Below are positions 1 through 7,921 of a stretch of 32,029 nucleotides of DNA, piece after piece. Source of the DNA: JBBTXJ01 sp964636345. GTDB lineage: Bacteria; Patescibacteriota; Patescibacteriia; Magasanikbacterales; JBBTXJ01. The stretch lies in contig CAZWRL010000007.1 in assembly GCA_964636345.1 (NCBI GenBank), positions 1 to 32,029 of the forward strand, written 5' to 3'. Each line of letters begins with the position of its first letter. Position 1 is the first letter of the stretch. The notes under the pieces are model-generated. The model saw only the letters and a program-made list of their open reading frames with translations. It was not told the origin of the DNA and did no database searches. The position numbers and the translations under genes were made by a program.

Positions 1-26
1 CTTTGGCCACGGTCCTTGGATCCTTG

Positions 27-65
27 GCCCCACACCAACAGCAGTTGGTGTGGGGCATTTTTATC
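27..65 (+). terminator. Intrinsic terminator of an upstream plus-strand transcript
   Basis: A perfect 12-bp stem (27-38 with 45-56, six-base loop CAGCAG) is followed by a T-rich tail at 57-65 on the plus strand. There is no T-run on the other side, so it terminates a transcript entering from the left of the window rather than thyX, although it lies just beyond the thyX stop codon. Confidence 0.85.
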
Positions 66-1620
66 TCTTATAAAAATCTTCGTCAAAGTTCATTTTGATC
101 GCACGGAGGGATTTGACGAGCGCGGGATGCTTTGCCTTGACTTGCTCATACATCTCATACACCAGCGCGCGGTAGGAAAAATGTCCGCCGGACTTGGTGC
201 GGAGTTCCACAATATGGAAAAATTCGCGTAAATTCATTTTGAACAGCGTGCGTTTTTTGAACGCCATCGGAATGACATACTGCGCCTCATGCGGAAGGTC
301 ATTGGCAATCAATTCATACGCCGCCCGCGCGTGTTCCATTACCTCGTGATATTCCTCTAATAGTCCCGCGTCCGGCAGATCGCGCGGAATTTCATACCCG
401 TGTTCCACGCCGAGCTCTTGATTAATCTGCGTGCAGATGCGATGCCGCTGAAGATCGCGGAACGCGCCGTAATCCATAAGTGTATCAAAAATAAAATACT
501 GACCCACTTCAAATTCACGGCTCGGCCAGTCGCGGTCGCTCCGTTTGTCTTGCACCGCGTCAATGACAATTTGTTTTGTTTCCGGTGAGAGTTTTTCAAC
601 GCGTTTCAAGATTGCGGTGAATGGGAGTGTTGAACCGCGATAGAGGAGTGTGGCGATGAGTTCATCTTCTGGTGCGAGAGGGCGGCCAATGAAGGTGACA
701 CGGGGTTCGTTTGCAGGTAGAGTGAGGCCATTCAAAATCTTCTCCGCGAGCAGGTGCACGGTTTTGTCTTTTTCCATTAAATACTCTTTGGGTTCGTTGT
801 GTTTTACCAGCGTCGGCGCGCCCTGGATTTGGAGTTTTATCGTTGCGTGGATTTCCTCCACTAATTTTTGCGTTTTTTCATCCCCGTTTTTATACAAACG
901 CTCCAACAGCGGCTCCAGTTTTTTTGCCTGCGGGTTGTATGCCGGACTTACGGCGGCAAGGCGGATTTCCTCGCCAATGGCGCGCATTTCCGCGGTGGGA
1001 TGCCCGAGTAATTTGCTGATACAATGACGCAAAGCCCGCGCGCTCATGATCATGCCAAAATTGGTGAGCGTGGCCGTGGGCAAATAGTAGCGCGCAACAT
1101 CCAGCGCACGCGCCCGTAATTTTGCCGCGAATTCTTTTTCCGTTTTGTCCGCCGGCTTTGGAAACTGCGCGCCGTACCATGCAATCATTCGGTCAACGGT
1201 TTTTTGGTACGTGTCGTAGAGCATTTTGATGGTGCTCTCATAGAGCGCGCGATGGCGCGAATTCAAAATGGCAACCGGTTTGTAATGCCGCGTGGGATCA
1301 AACGGCACATAGCGCGTGGATTTTTCCTGAAAGCACGCGAGGCGATTATCCTCCACCACTTTTGACGCGAGAATAGAAACATTTTCAAGCGCGATTGCCA
1401 CCATGGCCATGTCCGCGACACTCGCGTCTCCGTAGCCCAGCACCCACTTTTCATGGAACGCGGCGGATTTTTCCTCGGTCAGTTCATCAATGGTGTATTT
1501 GATACCCTCCTGCGAGCGGCTGTATTTTGCCATGGCAACCGCAAGCACCTCCGGTGGCAAGCCAACGAGCGCGAAAATATCGCGGTTGTAACCAAGGGAT
1601 TTTGAGGTGGCGTCTTGCAT
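61..1620 (-). CDS. thyX: Tandem-domain ThyX-like flavin-dependent thymidylate synthase
   Basis: 519 aa, about twice the usual ThyX length. ThyX makes dTMP from dUMP using methylene-THF, FAD and NADPH. Two ThyX-like halves are visible. The N-terminal half has GDASVAD (compare GHxSVxEH), EKSTRY (compare SxRY), an ARYYLP segment (compare ARxxLP) and SARALRHC, but lacks the RHR triad. The C-terminal half has DLQRHRICTQINQE, carrying the RHR signature though the usual serine seven residues later is Glu, then a second AQYVIP and a GGHFSYRALVYEMYEQV end. The active site may therefore be assembled from both halves, as a fused pseudo-dimer; this is inference. The ATG at 1620 follows a 34-nt leader with a hairpin. 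The dCMP deaminase/dUTPase operon nearby supports a dTMP role. Catalytic competence is not certain. Confidence 0.8.
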   Translation of the reverse strand: MQDATSKSLGYNRDIFALVGLPPEVLAVAMAKYSRSQEGIKYTIDELTEEKSAAFHEKWVLGYGDASVADMAMVAIALENVSILASKVVEDNRLACFQEKSTRYVPFDPTRHYKPVAILNSRHRALYESTIKMLYDTYQKTVDRMIAWYGAQFPKPADKTEKEFAAKLRARALDVARYYLPTATLTNFGMIMSARALRHCISKLLGHPTAEMRAIGEEIRLAAVSPAYNPQAKKLEPLLERLYKNGDEKTQKLVEEIHATIKLQIQGAPTLVKHNEPKEYLMEKDKTVHLLAEKILNGLTLPANEPRVTFIGRPLAPEDELIATLLYRGSTLPFTAILKRVEKLSPETKQIVIDAVQDKRSDRDWPSREFEVGQYFIFDTLMDYGAFRDLQRHRICTQINQELGVEHGYEIPRDLPDAGLLEEYHEVMEHARAAYELIANDLPHEAQYVIPMAFKKRTLFKMNLREFFHIVELRTKSGGHFSYRALVYEMYEQVKAKHPALVKSLRAIKMNFDEDFYKR

Positions 1621-1684
1621 AGAAAAAGAGGCGTGCCCGCCTCCGTGGAGTTTTATTGTAGCAGATGATGAGCTACCGTTACAA
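1621..1684 (-). promoter_or_regulatory. thyX promoter and hairpin leader
   Basis: On the minus strand TTGTAA (1684-1679), an 18-nt spacer and TACAAT (1660-1655) preceded by TGC (extended -10) form a promoter. The leader carries a GAGGCG/CGCCTC hairpin with a GGCA loop followed by a run of T directly before the ATG. This resembles a small intrinsic terminator and could attenuate thyX; the attenuation role is inferred. Confidence 0.6.
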
Positions 1685-1696
1685 GTGGAAAACGTG

Positions 1697-1742
1697 AGAT
1701 CCTTCGACTCCCCCGAAATAAATTCGGAGTCGCTCAGGATGA
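1697..1742. repeat. Dispersed palindromic element, copy A (CCTTCGAC...GCTCAGG family)
   Basis: Imperfect inverted repeat: ATCCTTCGACTCC (1699-1711) faces GGAGTCGCTCAGGAT (1726-1740), with an inner CCGAA/TTCGG stem. It shares the CCTTCGAC and GCTCAGG ends with copies at about 5228, 19431 and 20035. Intergenic, between the divergent thyX and hrpA. Confidence 0.75.
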
Positions 1743-1770
1743 ATAACGCCTGTAGGTACAGGCGTTATTC
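1741..1770. repeat. Perfect 14-bp palindrome abutting the hrpA promoter
   Basis: GAATAACGCCTGTA (1741-1754) and its exact reverse complement (1757-1770) are separated by GG. It ends two bases before the -35 hexamer of the hrpA promoter, so it may act as an operator, or it may be another dispersed palindrome joined to copy A. It has no T-run after it. Confidence 0.7.
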
Positions 1771-1772
1771 AC

Positions 1773-1801
1773 TTGACAAGCGCTCTAAAACCTGTTATAC
1801 T
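1773..1801 (+). promoter_or_regulatory. Near-consensus sigma70-type promoter of hrpA
   Basis: TTGACA (1773-1778), a 17-nt spacer and TATACT (1796-1801) form the best promoter match in the window. It gives a leader of about 65 nt before the GTG start at 1871. Confidence 0.85.
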
Positions 1802-1870
1802 CGCGCGTAAAAGTGGGTAGGGGAAAATCGCTCACTTTTGCGTAAAAACACTCTTTTCAAAGGAGGGATC

Positions 1871-4800
1871 GTGCAAGTCTCCGTACCCATTGACGCCTAC
1901 GAGCAGCATATCGTAGACACCGTGCGGGACAACCGGGTAACCGTCATCGTTGCCGAGACGGGCGCCGGGAAGTCCACCAAGGTGCCGCTCATGCTGCTCC
2001 GCGCCGGGTTGGGTGCGGGTGGCATGATCGGCGTGACCGAGCCACGGCGGGTTGCCGCGATGAACGTGTCCGATTGGGTTGCCCAGCTTGCCGGGTGCGA
2101 GCTGGGGACAACGGTCGGCTACCAGATCGGCGGGGAGCGCAGGATCGGCCACGACACTCGCGTGGCGTTCTTGACGGAGGGTGTTGTCCTTCGTCAGCTC
2201 CATAGCGATCCGCATCTCCGCAAGTACGCGGTGCTGATCGTGGACGAGGTGCACGAGCGCGGCATGAATCAGGACCTGCTGATCGCCCTGTTGCGGCAGG
2301 TGATTGATCGCCGACCGGATCTCAAGGTGGTCATCATGTCGGCCACGATTGACGCCGGCAAGTTCTCCGAGCATTTCGGGGGCGCGCCGGTGATCCAGGT
2401 GCCGGGTCGGGTGTACCCGGTTTCGGTTGCGTATCTGGATGAGACGCCGTACGGCAAGGATGGCGCAGTCAAGGCCGCGGTCAAGGAGATCACGGACTAC
2501 GTCCGGCGAGGAGGCGCGGGAGACATCCTGTGCTTCATGCCGGATGAGAAGACCATCAAGAAGACGTGCGATGCGCTGGATGAGGAACGTCTGTCGAACG
2601 TGCGGATTCTGCCCCTGTACGGGAGCCAGGATCCTAACGAGCAGCGCGAGGTGTTCCAGCGGGACCATCGTCGGCGCATTATTGTCTCAACCAACATCGC
2701 CGAAACCAGCGTCACCATTGACGGTGTGGAGTTTGTGGTGGACAGCGGATACATCAAGGAGGTGGTGTACGTGTCCGCCTCCATGTCCGCGCTTGAAGTG
2801 ACCGAGCATTCCAAGGCCGGTTGTGAACAGCGCCGAGGCCGCGCCGGGCGCACCAAGCCCGGGGCGTGTCTGCGGTTGTTCGCAGAAGAGGACTACGCGA
2901 GTCGTCAGGATTACACCAAGCCGGAGATCCAGCGCATGTCCTTGGATCAGGTGCTTTTGCACCTGCGCACCTTGAAATACACCACGCAACAGGTCATTGA
3001 CCTGCCGTGGATGGATCCGCCGCCGGCGGAGCGCTGGCTGGAAGCAGAAGCGCGACTCAAGCTTTTGGGCGCGCTGGATGAGCAGGGCGAGATGACGGCA
3101 GACGGACATCGCATGGATCGTCTGCCGCTTGCTCCCATGCTCGGGCGGATGATCCTGACGGCCGAACAGTACGGCTGTCTGGACGAGCTGGTTACCATCG
3201 TTGCCGGATTTACGTCCCGGCAGGTGTTCGTGCGGCCGCGTGGCAAGGAAAAAGAAGCTGACACGGCACACGAGCAGTTCAAGATCAAGGAGTCGGACGC
3301 GTTGACCGCACTTGCGGTGTGGCGCGCGTGGGGTCGCGCTGGCGAGAACGGCTCGCGCAACGTGTGGGCGCGGAACAACTTCGTGTCTTCGCGTGCGTTG
3401 CAGGAGATTGATCGCAACCGCGACCAGATTCTGACCGTGCTCGAGCGCGAGGGCGTTCAGGCCAGTTCCACGGATGACCAACAGGTGGTCCTCAAGGCCG
3501 TGGCCGCCGGACTCATCGTTAACGTGTGCCTCAAGGAAGGCGGGCACGAGTACCGGTGGCAAGACCGGCATGACGTGTACATCCATCCAGGTTCCGCGCT
3601 GTTTACCCCGGGCGACAGGTTCGGATACGACGCGCCGAAGATGATGGTGTGCGCGGAAATCGTGGAGACCACCAGGTGCTTCGCGCGCGGATGCAGCGTT
3701 TTCGATCCGGCGTGGATCGCGGAGCTCATTCCGGCGAGCGCGATTGAGTGGACGCGGAAGTTGGAGCGTGACCCGCTCGCCAGCGATGCAGACGCGTGGC
3801 GTCTCGTGGAGCTTCGTTCGTGGCAGGGTATTGAGTTCGGCAAGCAGAAGCTCGAAGAGATTCCTGCCGGAGCGTTGTCCGCAGTGGTGATACAAATGCT
3901 TGAGGACATAGGTGGATACCAGACCTTCGGTTTGTTCCATCCGATGGCGCGACAGCACAGGAGCGTGTGGAAGGTGGTGCGCTCGCTCACAGAGTTTCAG
4001 GAACTAGTGGCGCTGAAGGCCAAGATAGGCGTTCACTTTACGGCGTGTCTTGAGGGTGTTCGTACGCTCGCCGAGGCGCAAGAACGGCGTGTTGAGCTCC
4101 GGCTTGAGGATTACCTTACGTCGGAGCAGGCCGCGGCCCATCTCGCGACCGCGGCCGCGGAGGAAGCGGCGGATCGCGCGGAAGAAGAGCGCCTGAATCG
4201 GGAGCATGACGAACGCGAGGCGCAGAAAGCGGAATTGAAAGCGCGATACGACGAGCTCGTCGCGCGCGCCAACGGATTCCCGAAAGAAACCTGGCCGGAT
4301 CATTTAGATAAACTGGTCAGCGGATTGCGGTGGAAGGTAACGTCGCTCTGGTACGCCAAGGATGCGCATGGCGAGCTTGCGCAGCTTGCCGTGCAGGTGG
4401 ATCAGCTCGAGGCGACGCAGGAGGCGCGATTTACGCAAGCGACAGAGGCGCGGCTGGCCGTGCTCGCGCAGTTCCCGGTGTGTCCGTTCTGCGCAGGAGC
4501 GTGGTGGCAGGCCGGTGTTGACGTGATGGCCTGCGATGGAGAGCACCATCACGATCGGCTTATCGGGCGCGATGGTTCACTGCGTCCGCATCTGATCGGC
4601 CGGTTCGTTACGGTGCCAACCGCCGCCAACCGCGATGGAGAGCTGGTGGCGCAGGTGGAGACGGACAGGAATCGCATGGCGCTTCGGTTCACCTTCGGCT
4701 TTGCGCGTCCATGGAGAGGCGGAAAGTTCAAGGAGGTGAAGTACGAGCCGCACGCGCTCATCCTGCCGCCGGAGCTCGCGCAGGAACGCGAACAGATTGC

Positions 4801-5170
4801 GCGTGACCTTGCGGAGCTCGCGCAAGCTCGTGTCGAGCTCGAGGAGTTCGCAGGGAAACTCCGGCGGCTTGAAGAAGAGGTGGGCCAAGGACAGGTGATT
4901 CGGCTCACCTTCAGCGAGATCAACGGCCGGTCTGCGGCGCGCGACGGCGTGAGGATGTACGTGGCAGAGTACGGTGTTCCGTACCCGGCGCCCGGCGAGA
5001 CGTGGTTTTGCCGGAAGGGCGCGGAGGTGCCGGAGGGAGGCGGGCGCGTAGTCATGATGGTCGTCCCGCTTATCCGGGCCGGATCTATCTCCTCGGTGAA
5101 GGATATCGAGGAGTTGGAGGCGCTGATCCGCGAGACCTACCCGGGTCTTTCGGGGATGGCGTTGCAGTAG
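1871..5170 (+). CDS. hrpA: DEAH-box RNA helicase, HrpA type
   Basis: 1099 aa from GTG 1871, chosen because AGGAGG lies four bases upstream; an in-frame TTG at 1838 would add 11 residues but lacks such a site. Motifs in order: GETGAGKST-like Walker A (about 29-36, with AETGAGKST), DEVHERG (about 125-131), SAT (about 157-159), a motif V segment STNIAETSVTIDGVEFVVDSG, and QRRGRAGR (about 319-326). The C-terminal third has an Ala/Glu-rich coiled coil near 760-800 and a Cys/His cluster (CPFC near 871, then a later C and HHH) suggesting metal binding, then a second coiled coil. HrpA proteins are ATP-driven RNA helicases linked to ribosomal and mRNA metabolism. Codon use (AAG Lys, TTC Phe, GAC Asp) differs sharply from the AAA/TTT-rich neighbours, which suggests acquisition by transfer. 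It has its own promoter and terminator. Confidence 0.9.
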   Translation: MQVSVPIDAYEQHIVDTVRDNRVTVIVAETGAGKSTKVPLMLLRAGLGAGGMIGVTEPRRVAAMNVSDWVAQLAGCELGTTVGYQIGGERRIGHDTRVAFLTEGVVLRQLHSDPHLRKYAVLIVDEVHERGMNQDLLIALLRQVIDRRPDLKVVIMSATIDAGKFSEHFGGAPVIQVPGRVYPVSVAYLDETPYGKDGAVKAAVKEITDYVRRGGAGDILCFMPDEKTIKKTCDALDEERLSNVRILPLYGSQDPNEQREVFQRDHRRRIIVSTNIAETSVTIDGVEFVVDSGYIKEVVYVSASMSALEVTEHSKAGCEQRRGRAGRTKPGACLRLFAEEDYASRQDYTKPEIQRMSLDQVLLHLRTLKYTTQQVIDLPWMDPPPAERWLEAEARLKLLGALDEQGEMTADGHRMDRLPLAPMLGRMILTAEQYGCLDELVTIVAGFTSRQVFVRPRGKEKEADTAHEQFKIKESDALTALAVWRAWGRAGENGSRNVWARNNFVSSRALQEIDRNRDQILTVLEREGVQASSTDDQQVVLKAVAAGLIVNVCLKEGGHEYRWQDRHDVYIHPGSALFTPGDRFGYDAPKMMVCAEIVETTRCFARGCSVFDPAWIAELIPASAIEWTRKLERDPLASDADAWRLVELRSWQGIEFGKQKLEEIPAGALSAVVIQMLEDIGGYQTFGLFHPMARQHRSVWKVVRSLTEFQELVALKAKIGVHFTACLEGVRTLAEAQERRVELRLEDYLTSEQAAAHLATAAAEEAADRAEEERLNREHDEREAQKAELKARYDELVARANGFPKETWPDHLDKLVSGLRWKVTSLWYAKDAHGELAQLAVQVDQLEATQEARFTQATEARLAVLAQFPVCPFCAGAWWQAGVDVMACDGEHHHDRLIGRDGSLRPHLIGRFVTVPTAANRDGELVAQVETDRNRMALRFTFGFARPWRGGKFKEVKYEPHALILPPELAQEREQIARDLAELAQARVELEEFAGKLRRLEEEVGQGQVIRLTFSEINGRSAARDGVRMYVAEYGVPYPAPGETWFCRKGAEVPEGGGRVVMMVVPLIRAGSISSVKDIEELEALIRETYPGLSGMALQ

Positions 5171-5179
5171 GAAGTAACA

Positions 5180-5216
5180 CCCCGTGTGATGGCAACATCA
5201 CACGGGGATTTTTTAT
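5180..5216 (+). terminator. hrpA intrinsic terminator
   Basis: An 11-bp perfect stem CCCCGTGTGAT/ATCACACGGGG (5180-5190 with 5197-5207), six-base loop and a six-T run follow the hrpA stop by about 10 bases. Confidence 0.92.
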
Positions 5217-5227
5217 ATATCATCGCG

Positions 5228-5250
5228 AGCCCTTCGACCGGGCTCAGGGT
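5228..5250. repeat. Dispersed palindromic element, copy B
   Basis: CCCTTCGAC followed by a two-base centre and GGCTCAGGG form the shortest version of the element found at 1697, 19431 and 20035. It lies between the hrpA terminator and the end of dut. Confidence 0.75.
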
Positions 5251-5272
5251 TGACAAGGCGAAGCAATCCCGT

Positions 5273-5704
5273 CTAATGCGTCCCCGTGGTGCCAAATCCG
5301 CCGCGGGTTGGCGCCTGGATTTCCGTTTCGTCCCATTCCGCGCGTTCTATTTGAATGAGGATGCCTTGCACCAGCCGTTCGCCGCGTTCAATAAAATGCG
5401 TTTCGTTGCCCACGTTGATAATCGCCAGTTGTATTTCATCTTCGGGGCCGCAAAAATCCTGATCAATCACACCGATGCCGTTTGCAAGCATGAGGCCGTG
5501 TTTTTTTGATAAACTTGATCGCGCGGCGAGCAGTAACAGATAGCCGGGCGGCGTTTGAATGATAACGTTTGCCGGAATGCGCACGGATTCTCCGGGCGCA
5601 ATGCGTGTGGCGCGGCGCGCGTAGAGATCAAACCCAACCGCGCCGTCGGTTTTGTATTCCGGAAGCGGGAGGGATTCGTCAATGCGAGTGATTTTAACGT
5701 GCAT
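5273..5704 (-). CDS. dut: Deoxyuridine 5'-triphosphate nucleotidohydrolase (dUTPase)
   Basis: 143 aa, full length for a trimeric dUTPase, which hydrolyses dUTP to dUMP and pyrophosphate, supplying the ThyX substrate and keeping uracil out of DNA. Five family motifs are present: GAVGFDLYA (21-29), ARSSLSKKHGL (61-71, RSS phosphate-binding), GVIDQDFCG (78-86, with the catalytic Asp), a motif-4 region around ERGERLVQ, and GGFGTTG (135-141). The ATG at 5704 overlaps the upstream kinase gene by 11 bases, so translation is probably coupled. It is the last gene of the dCMP deaminase-kinase-dut operon. Confidence 0.95.
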   Translation of the reverse strand: MHVKITRIDESLPLPEYKTDGAVGFDLYARRATRIAPGESVRIPANVIIQTPPGYLLLLAARSSLSKKHGLMLANGIGVIDQDFCGPEDEIQLAIINVGNETHFIERGERLVQGILIQIERAEWDETEIQAPTRGGFGTTGTH

Positions 5705-6254
5705 ATTTTTTAATCAGCCCATCCAACTGTTTTTGCAATTCTTCAACGATCCCATTATTATCCACGCGCTCCGTTGCCTCTTTTGCCACTTCGCGGATAG
5801 ATATCTCGGTTGGTTTTTGCGAATCCGCTTGGAATTCTTCCAAAGTTTTAATGGCATCGCCCGGATTTTGCGCGCGTTTCACCAGCCGCTGATAGCGCGT
5901 GTGCTCATCGGCAACAATTTCAACGACATGAAAGCCGGATAGTTTTTTTAAATACTCAATATCTGCCGGTCGGCGAATACCCTCAACGGCGATAATTTCG
6001 CGTGGATCTTTTTCAATATCGTTGGCCATGGTGCGCGCCATTACAGCTTCTCCAAAATGCCCGCGTACCCAGACGGAGAGATCAATCATATTGTCCCGCG
6101 TCTCCGGCAGATACAAACGACGCAACACATCGCGAAGCATGGTGGAAAAACCATATGACGCTCCGCCGTATTTTTCTTTAATATACGAAACCGCGGTACC
6201 TTTGCCGCTCGCCATTTCACCAACAAAACCGAGGATGAGTTTACTGGTTGGCAT
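5694..6254 (-). CDS. P-loop nucleotide kinase (dNMP kinase or dephospho-CoA kinase-like)
   Basis: 186 aa from the ATG at 6254; an in-frame extension further upstream would run into the dCMP deaminase gene and looks unreal. The N terminus reads ILGFVGEMASGKGT, a Walker A P-loop (12-20). A short lid-like Arg-rich part (HTRYQRLVKRAQNPGD) and a helical C terminus follow, typical of small AAA/NMP-kinase-fold proteins. Overlap of 14 bases with the dCMP deaminase and 11 with dut suggests a substrate among deoxynucleoside monophosphates, possibly dTMP or dUMP; this is inference from context. The fold also fits the dephospho-CoA kinase and UPF0200 relatives, so exact specificity is open. Confidence 0.75.
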   Translation of the reverse strand: MPTSKLILGFVGEMASGKGTAVSYIKEKYGGASYGFSTMLRDVLRRLYLPETRDNMIDLSVWVRGHFGEAVMARTMANDIEKDPREIIAVEGIRRPADIEYLKKLSGFHVVEIVADEHTRYQRLVKRAQNPGDAIKTLEEFQADSQKPTEISIREVAKEATERVDNNGIVEELQKQLDGLIKKYAR

Positions 6255-6726
6255 AGTGTTCAACGGATTCGTCAAAATAATCCAGCAGGGCGCCCACGCG
6301 GCGGAACATATCTTCACTTTCTTGTCCCGCATGATAGCGTTTTTCGCACACAACGCGTTTGATACCCGCGCTGACGATTATCTTCGCGCATACGGCGCAC
6401 GGTGTCATTTTGCAATAAAGCGTGCCGCCGTCAATCGCGACACCAATCTTCGCGGCTTGCACGATGGCATTTTGTTCCGCATGGGTGGTGCGCACGCAGT
6501 GCTGGCTCTGCTGTCCGGTTTCATGGGTGACCGTTTTCATTTGGTGACCTACGTCATCGCAGTGCGGCAATCCTGCCGGCGATCCAACATAGCCGGTGAC
6601 GAGAATTTGTTTATCGCGCGCAATGACACATCCAGAGCGGCCGCGATCGCACGTTGCCCGTTTGGCCACCGCGCGCGCGATTTCCATAAAATACTCATCC
6701 CACGAGGGGCGCTTATAGTCAGTCAT
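6241..6726 (-). CDS. Deoxycytidylate (dCMP) deaminase
   Basis: 161 aa zinc-dependent cytidine/deoxycytidylate deaminase. The catalytic motif HAEQNA (His82, Glu84) and PCAVC (Cys110, Cys113) supply zinc ligands and the proton shuttle; the middle CDDVGH...TTHAEQNA segment matches dCMP deaminases (ComEB type), which convert dCMP to dUMP. First gene of the minus-strand operon with the kinase and dut, overlapping the kinase by 14 bases. A TGC-TACTCT extended -10 at 6740-6735 lies eight bases before the ATG, so the message is predicted to be leaderless. A general riboflavin or tRNA deaminase is less likely given the dut neighbour. Confidence 0.9.
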   Translation of the reverse strand: MTDYKRPSWDEYFMEIARAVAKRATCDRGRSGCVIARDKQILVTGYVGSPAGLPHCDDVGHQMKTVTHETGQQSQHCVRTTHAEQNAIVQAAKIGVAIDGGTLYCKMTPCAVCAKIIVSAGIKRVVCEKRYHAGQESEDMFRRVGALLDYFDESVEHYANQ

Positions 6727-6734
6727 ACAGCTTC

Positions 6735-6743
6735 AGAGTAGCA
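6735..6743 (-). promoter_or_regulatory. Extended -10 of the dCMP deaminase operon
   Basis: TGC-TACTCT on the minus strand with the ATG at 6726 eight bases beyond. No convincing -35 was seen. Start position and -10 spacing predict a leaderless transcript. Confidence 0.5.
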
Positions 6744-6766
6744 GAAGTGGCTCCCCGTTTGCAATG

Positions 6767-6775
6767 TGGTATACT
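6767..6775 (+). promoter_or_regulatory. Extended -10 of the lipoprotein gene
   Basis: TGG-TATACT at 6767-6775, 26 nt before the ATG at 6802. It is divergent from the dCMP deaminase promoter about 30 bases away. Confidence 0.55.
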
Positions 6776-6801
6776 CATAGAGTTATTACTCATGTTATTT
6801 T

Positions 6802-7200
6802 ATGTCTAAAGGTCTTATGGTAATAGGAGCTGTTCTTCTGCTGGTTGGTGCTGGTTGTAGTGGCACGACAAGTAGCGGTTCGAGTGCTCAATTTGACGAA
6901 GAAGCGACTCGCGTGGAAGTACAGGCGGCAGTGAATGCACTGGTTGCGGCGGGAGAAGCAGATGATGCGGAAATAGCTGTTCAGGAGTTTGTTAGTGTTT
7001 CGGTTGACGATGGCGTGACCCCATACGGCGTATCCGGATATTTTGAGGTTGGATCCGCCGACATTGATTGGAGCGCTTCAACGTGGTCAAATAACAACAA
7101 CACGGTGGCGCTTACGTCAAAGGACGGTATTACGCTTGGCACGTGGAGCAAAGATGCGTCCGGCGCGTGGAAAGCCAGTAGCGCGTTTTGGTTTGAATAA
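6802..7200 (+). CDS. Small predicted lipoprotein of unknown function
   Basis: 132 aa. The N terminus is a lipoprotein signal: short charged start, hydrophobic run and lipobox VGAGC with Cys19 as the likely lipidated residue, followed by a Ser/Gly/Thr linker. The mature part is acidic; its second half is rich in Trp, Ser and Asn and alternates like a small beta domain. It would be anchored to the outer face of the cytoplasmic membrane. No family was recognised. It is a single-gene unit with its own promoter and a shared bidirectional terminator; neighbours on both sides run on the opposite strand. Confidence 0.8.
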   Translation: MSKGLMVIGAVLLLVGAGCSGTTSSGSSAQFDEEATRVEVQAAVNALVAAGEADDAEIAVQEFVSVSVDDGVTPYGVSGYFEVGSADIDWSASTWSNNNNTVALTSKDGITLGTWSKDASGAWKASSAFWFE

Positions 7201-7208
7201 GTGATGAA

Positions 7209-7243
7209 AAACAAAAGCCCCCGATTAATCGGGGGCTTTTGTT
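7209..7243. terminator. Bidirectional terminator between lipoprotein gene and rplA
   Basis: A near-perfect 17-bp palindrome centred at 7226/7227 has a GC core CCCCCG flanked by A-tracts on one side and T-tracts on the other, so it works in both directions. It ends the lipoprotein gene and overlaps the rplA stop codon. Confidence 0.92.
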
Positions 7244-7916
7244 ATACGGCCATTTTAATTCCCGGACCCATGCTTGAAGTTAAGGTTGCGGATTTTAGGA
7301 AGATTCCTTTTGTTGACGCTGGCTTGGTGCGGCGGAGCGCGTCCATGAACGCCTCAATGTTTTCTTGTAGTTGTTGGTTGGTGAATGAAATTTTCCCAAC
7401 CATGGCGTGCACATTTCCTGTGTCATCATTTTTGAACGCGATGGTGCCTTTTTTCAGCGCGGCCACCATTTCGCGAATTTTATCCGTTACGGTATTGGTT
7501 TTTGGATTAGGCATCAGACCTTTAGGGCCTAAAATTCGCGCGATCGCGGCAAGTTTTGGCATCATATCCGGTGTGGCAACCGCTACATCAAAATCAATTT
7601 TGCCGGTCGCTTTAATCGCGGCAATTTCTTCCTCGCCACCAATGAGATCCGCGCCTGCCTCTTCCGCTTCTTTCCGTTTTTCCGGATTGACAAACGCGGC
7701 AACCCTTTTGGTTTTGCCGGTACCGTGAGGGAGCGCAACAGTGGCGCGGATTTGTTGTTCGCCTTTTGCGGTATCAATGCCGGTGCGTATATGGATTTCA
7801 ACCGATGCGTCAAATTTCACCGTCGTGGTGTCTTTAACCAATTGAATTGCCTCATCAAGCGAATAGGTTTTTTTCTTGTCTATTTTGCCCGTAGCTTCCG
7901 TCATGCGTTTTGACAT
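7242..7916 (-). CDS. rplA: 50S ribosomal protein L1
   Basis: 224 aa, normal length. The signature GPKGLMPNPKTNTVT is present, with flanking L1 segments LPHGTGKTKRVAAF and GADLIGGEEEI and the end TSSMGPGIKMAV. L1 binds 23S rRNA at the stalk and often represses its own mRNA. Last gene of the secE-nusG-rplK-membrane protein-rplA operon, five bases after the preceding gene. A second Met at codon 5 is an alternative start. No Shine-Dalgarno site is visible. Confidence 0.97.
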   Translation of the reverse strand: MSKRMTEATGKIDKKKTYSLDEAIQLVKDTTTVKFDASVEIHIRTGIDTAKGEQQIRATVALPHGTGKTKRVAAFVNPEKRKEAEEAGADLIGGEEEIAAIKATGKIDFDVAVATPDMMPKLAAIARILGPKGLMPNPKTNTVTDKIREMVAALKKGTIAFKNDDTGNVHAMVGKISFTNQQLQENIEAFMDALRRTKPASTKGIFLKSATLTSSMGPGIKMAV

Positions 7917-7921
7917 ACGTA

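Noticed and set aside
2687..3958. Long antisense open frame under hrpA (and others at 1832, 3457)
   Set aside because: High GC and strong codon bias of hrpA create long antisense frames; no motif, start signal or family pattern supports them.
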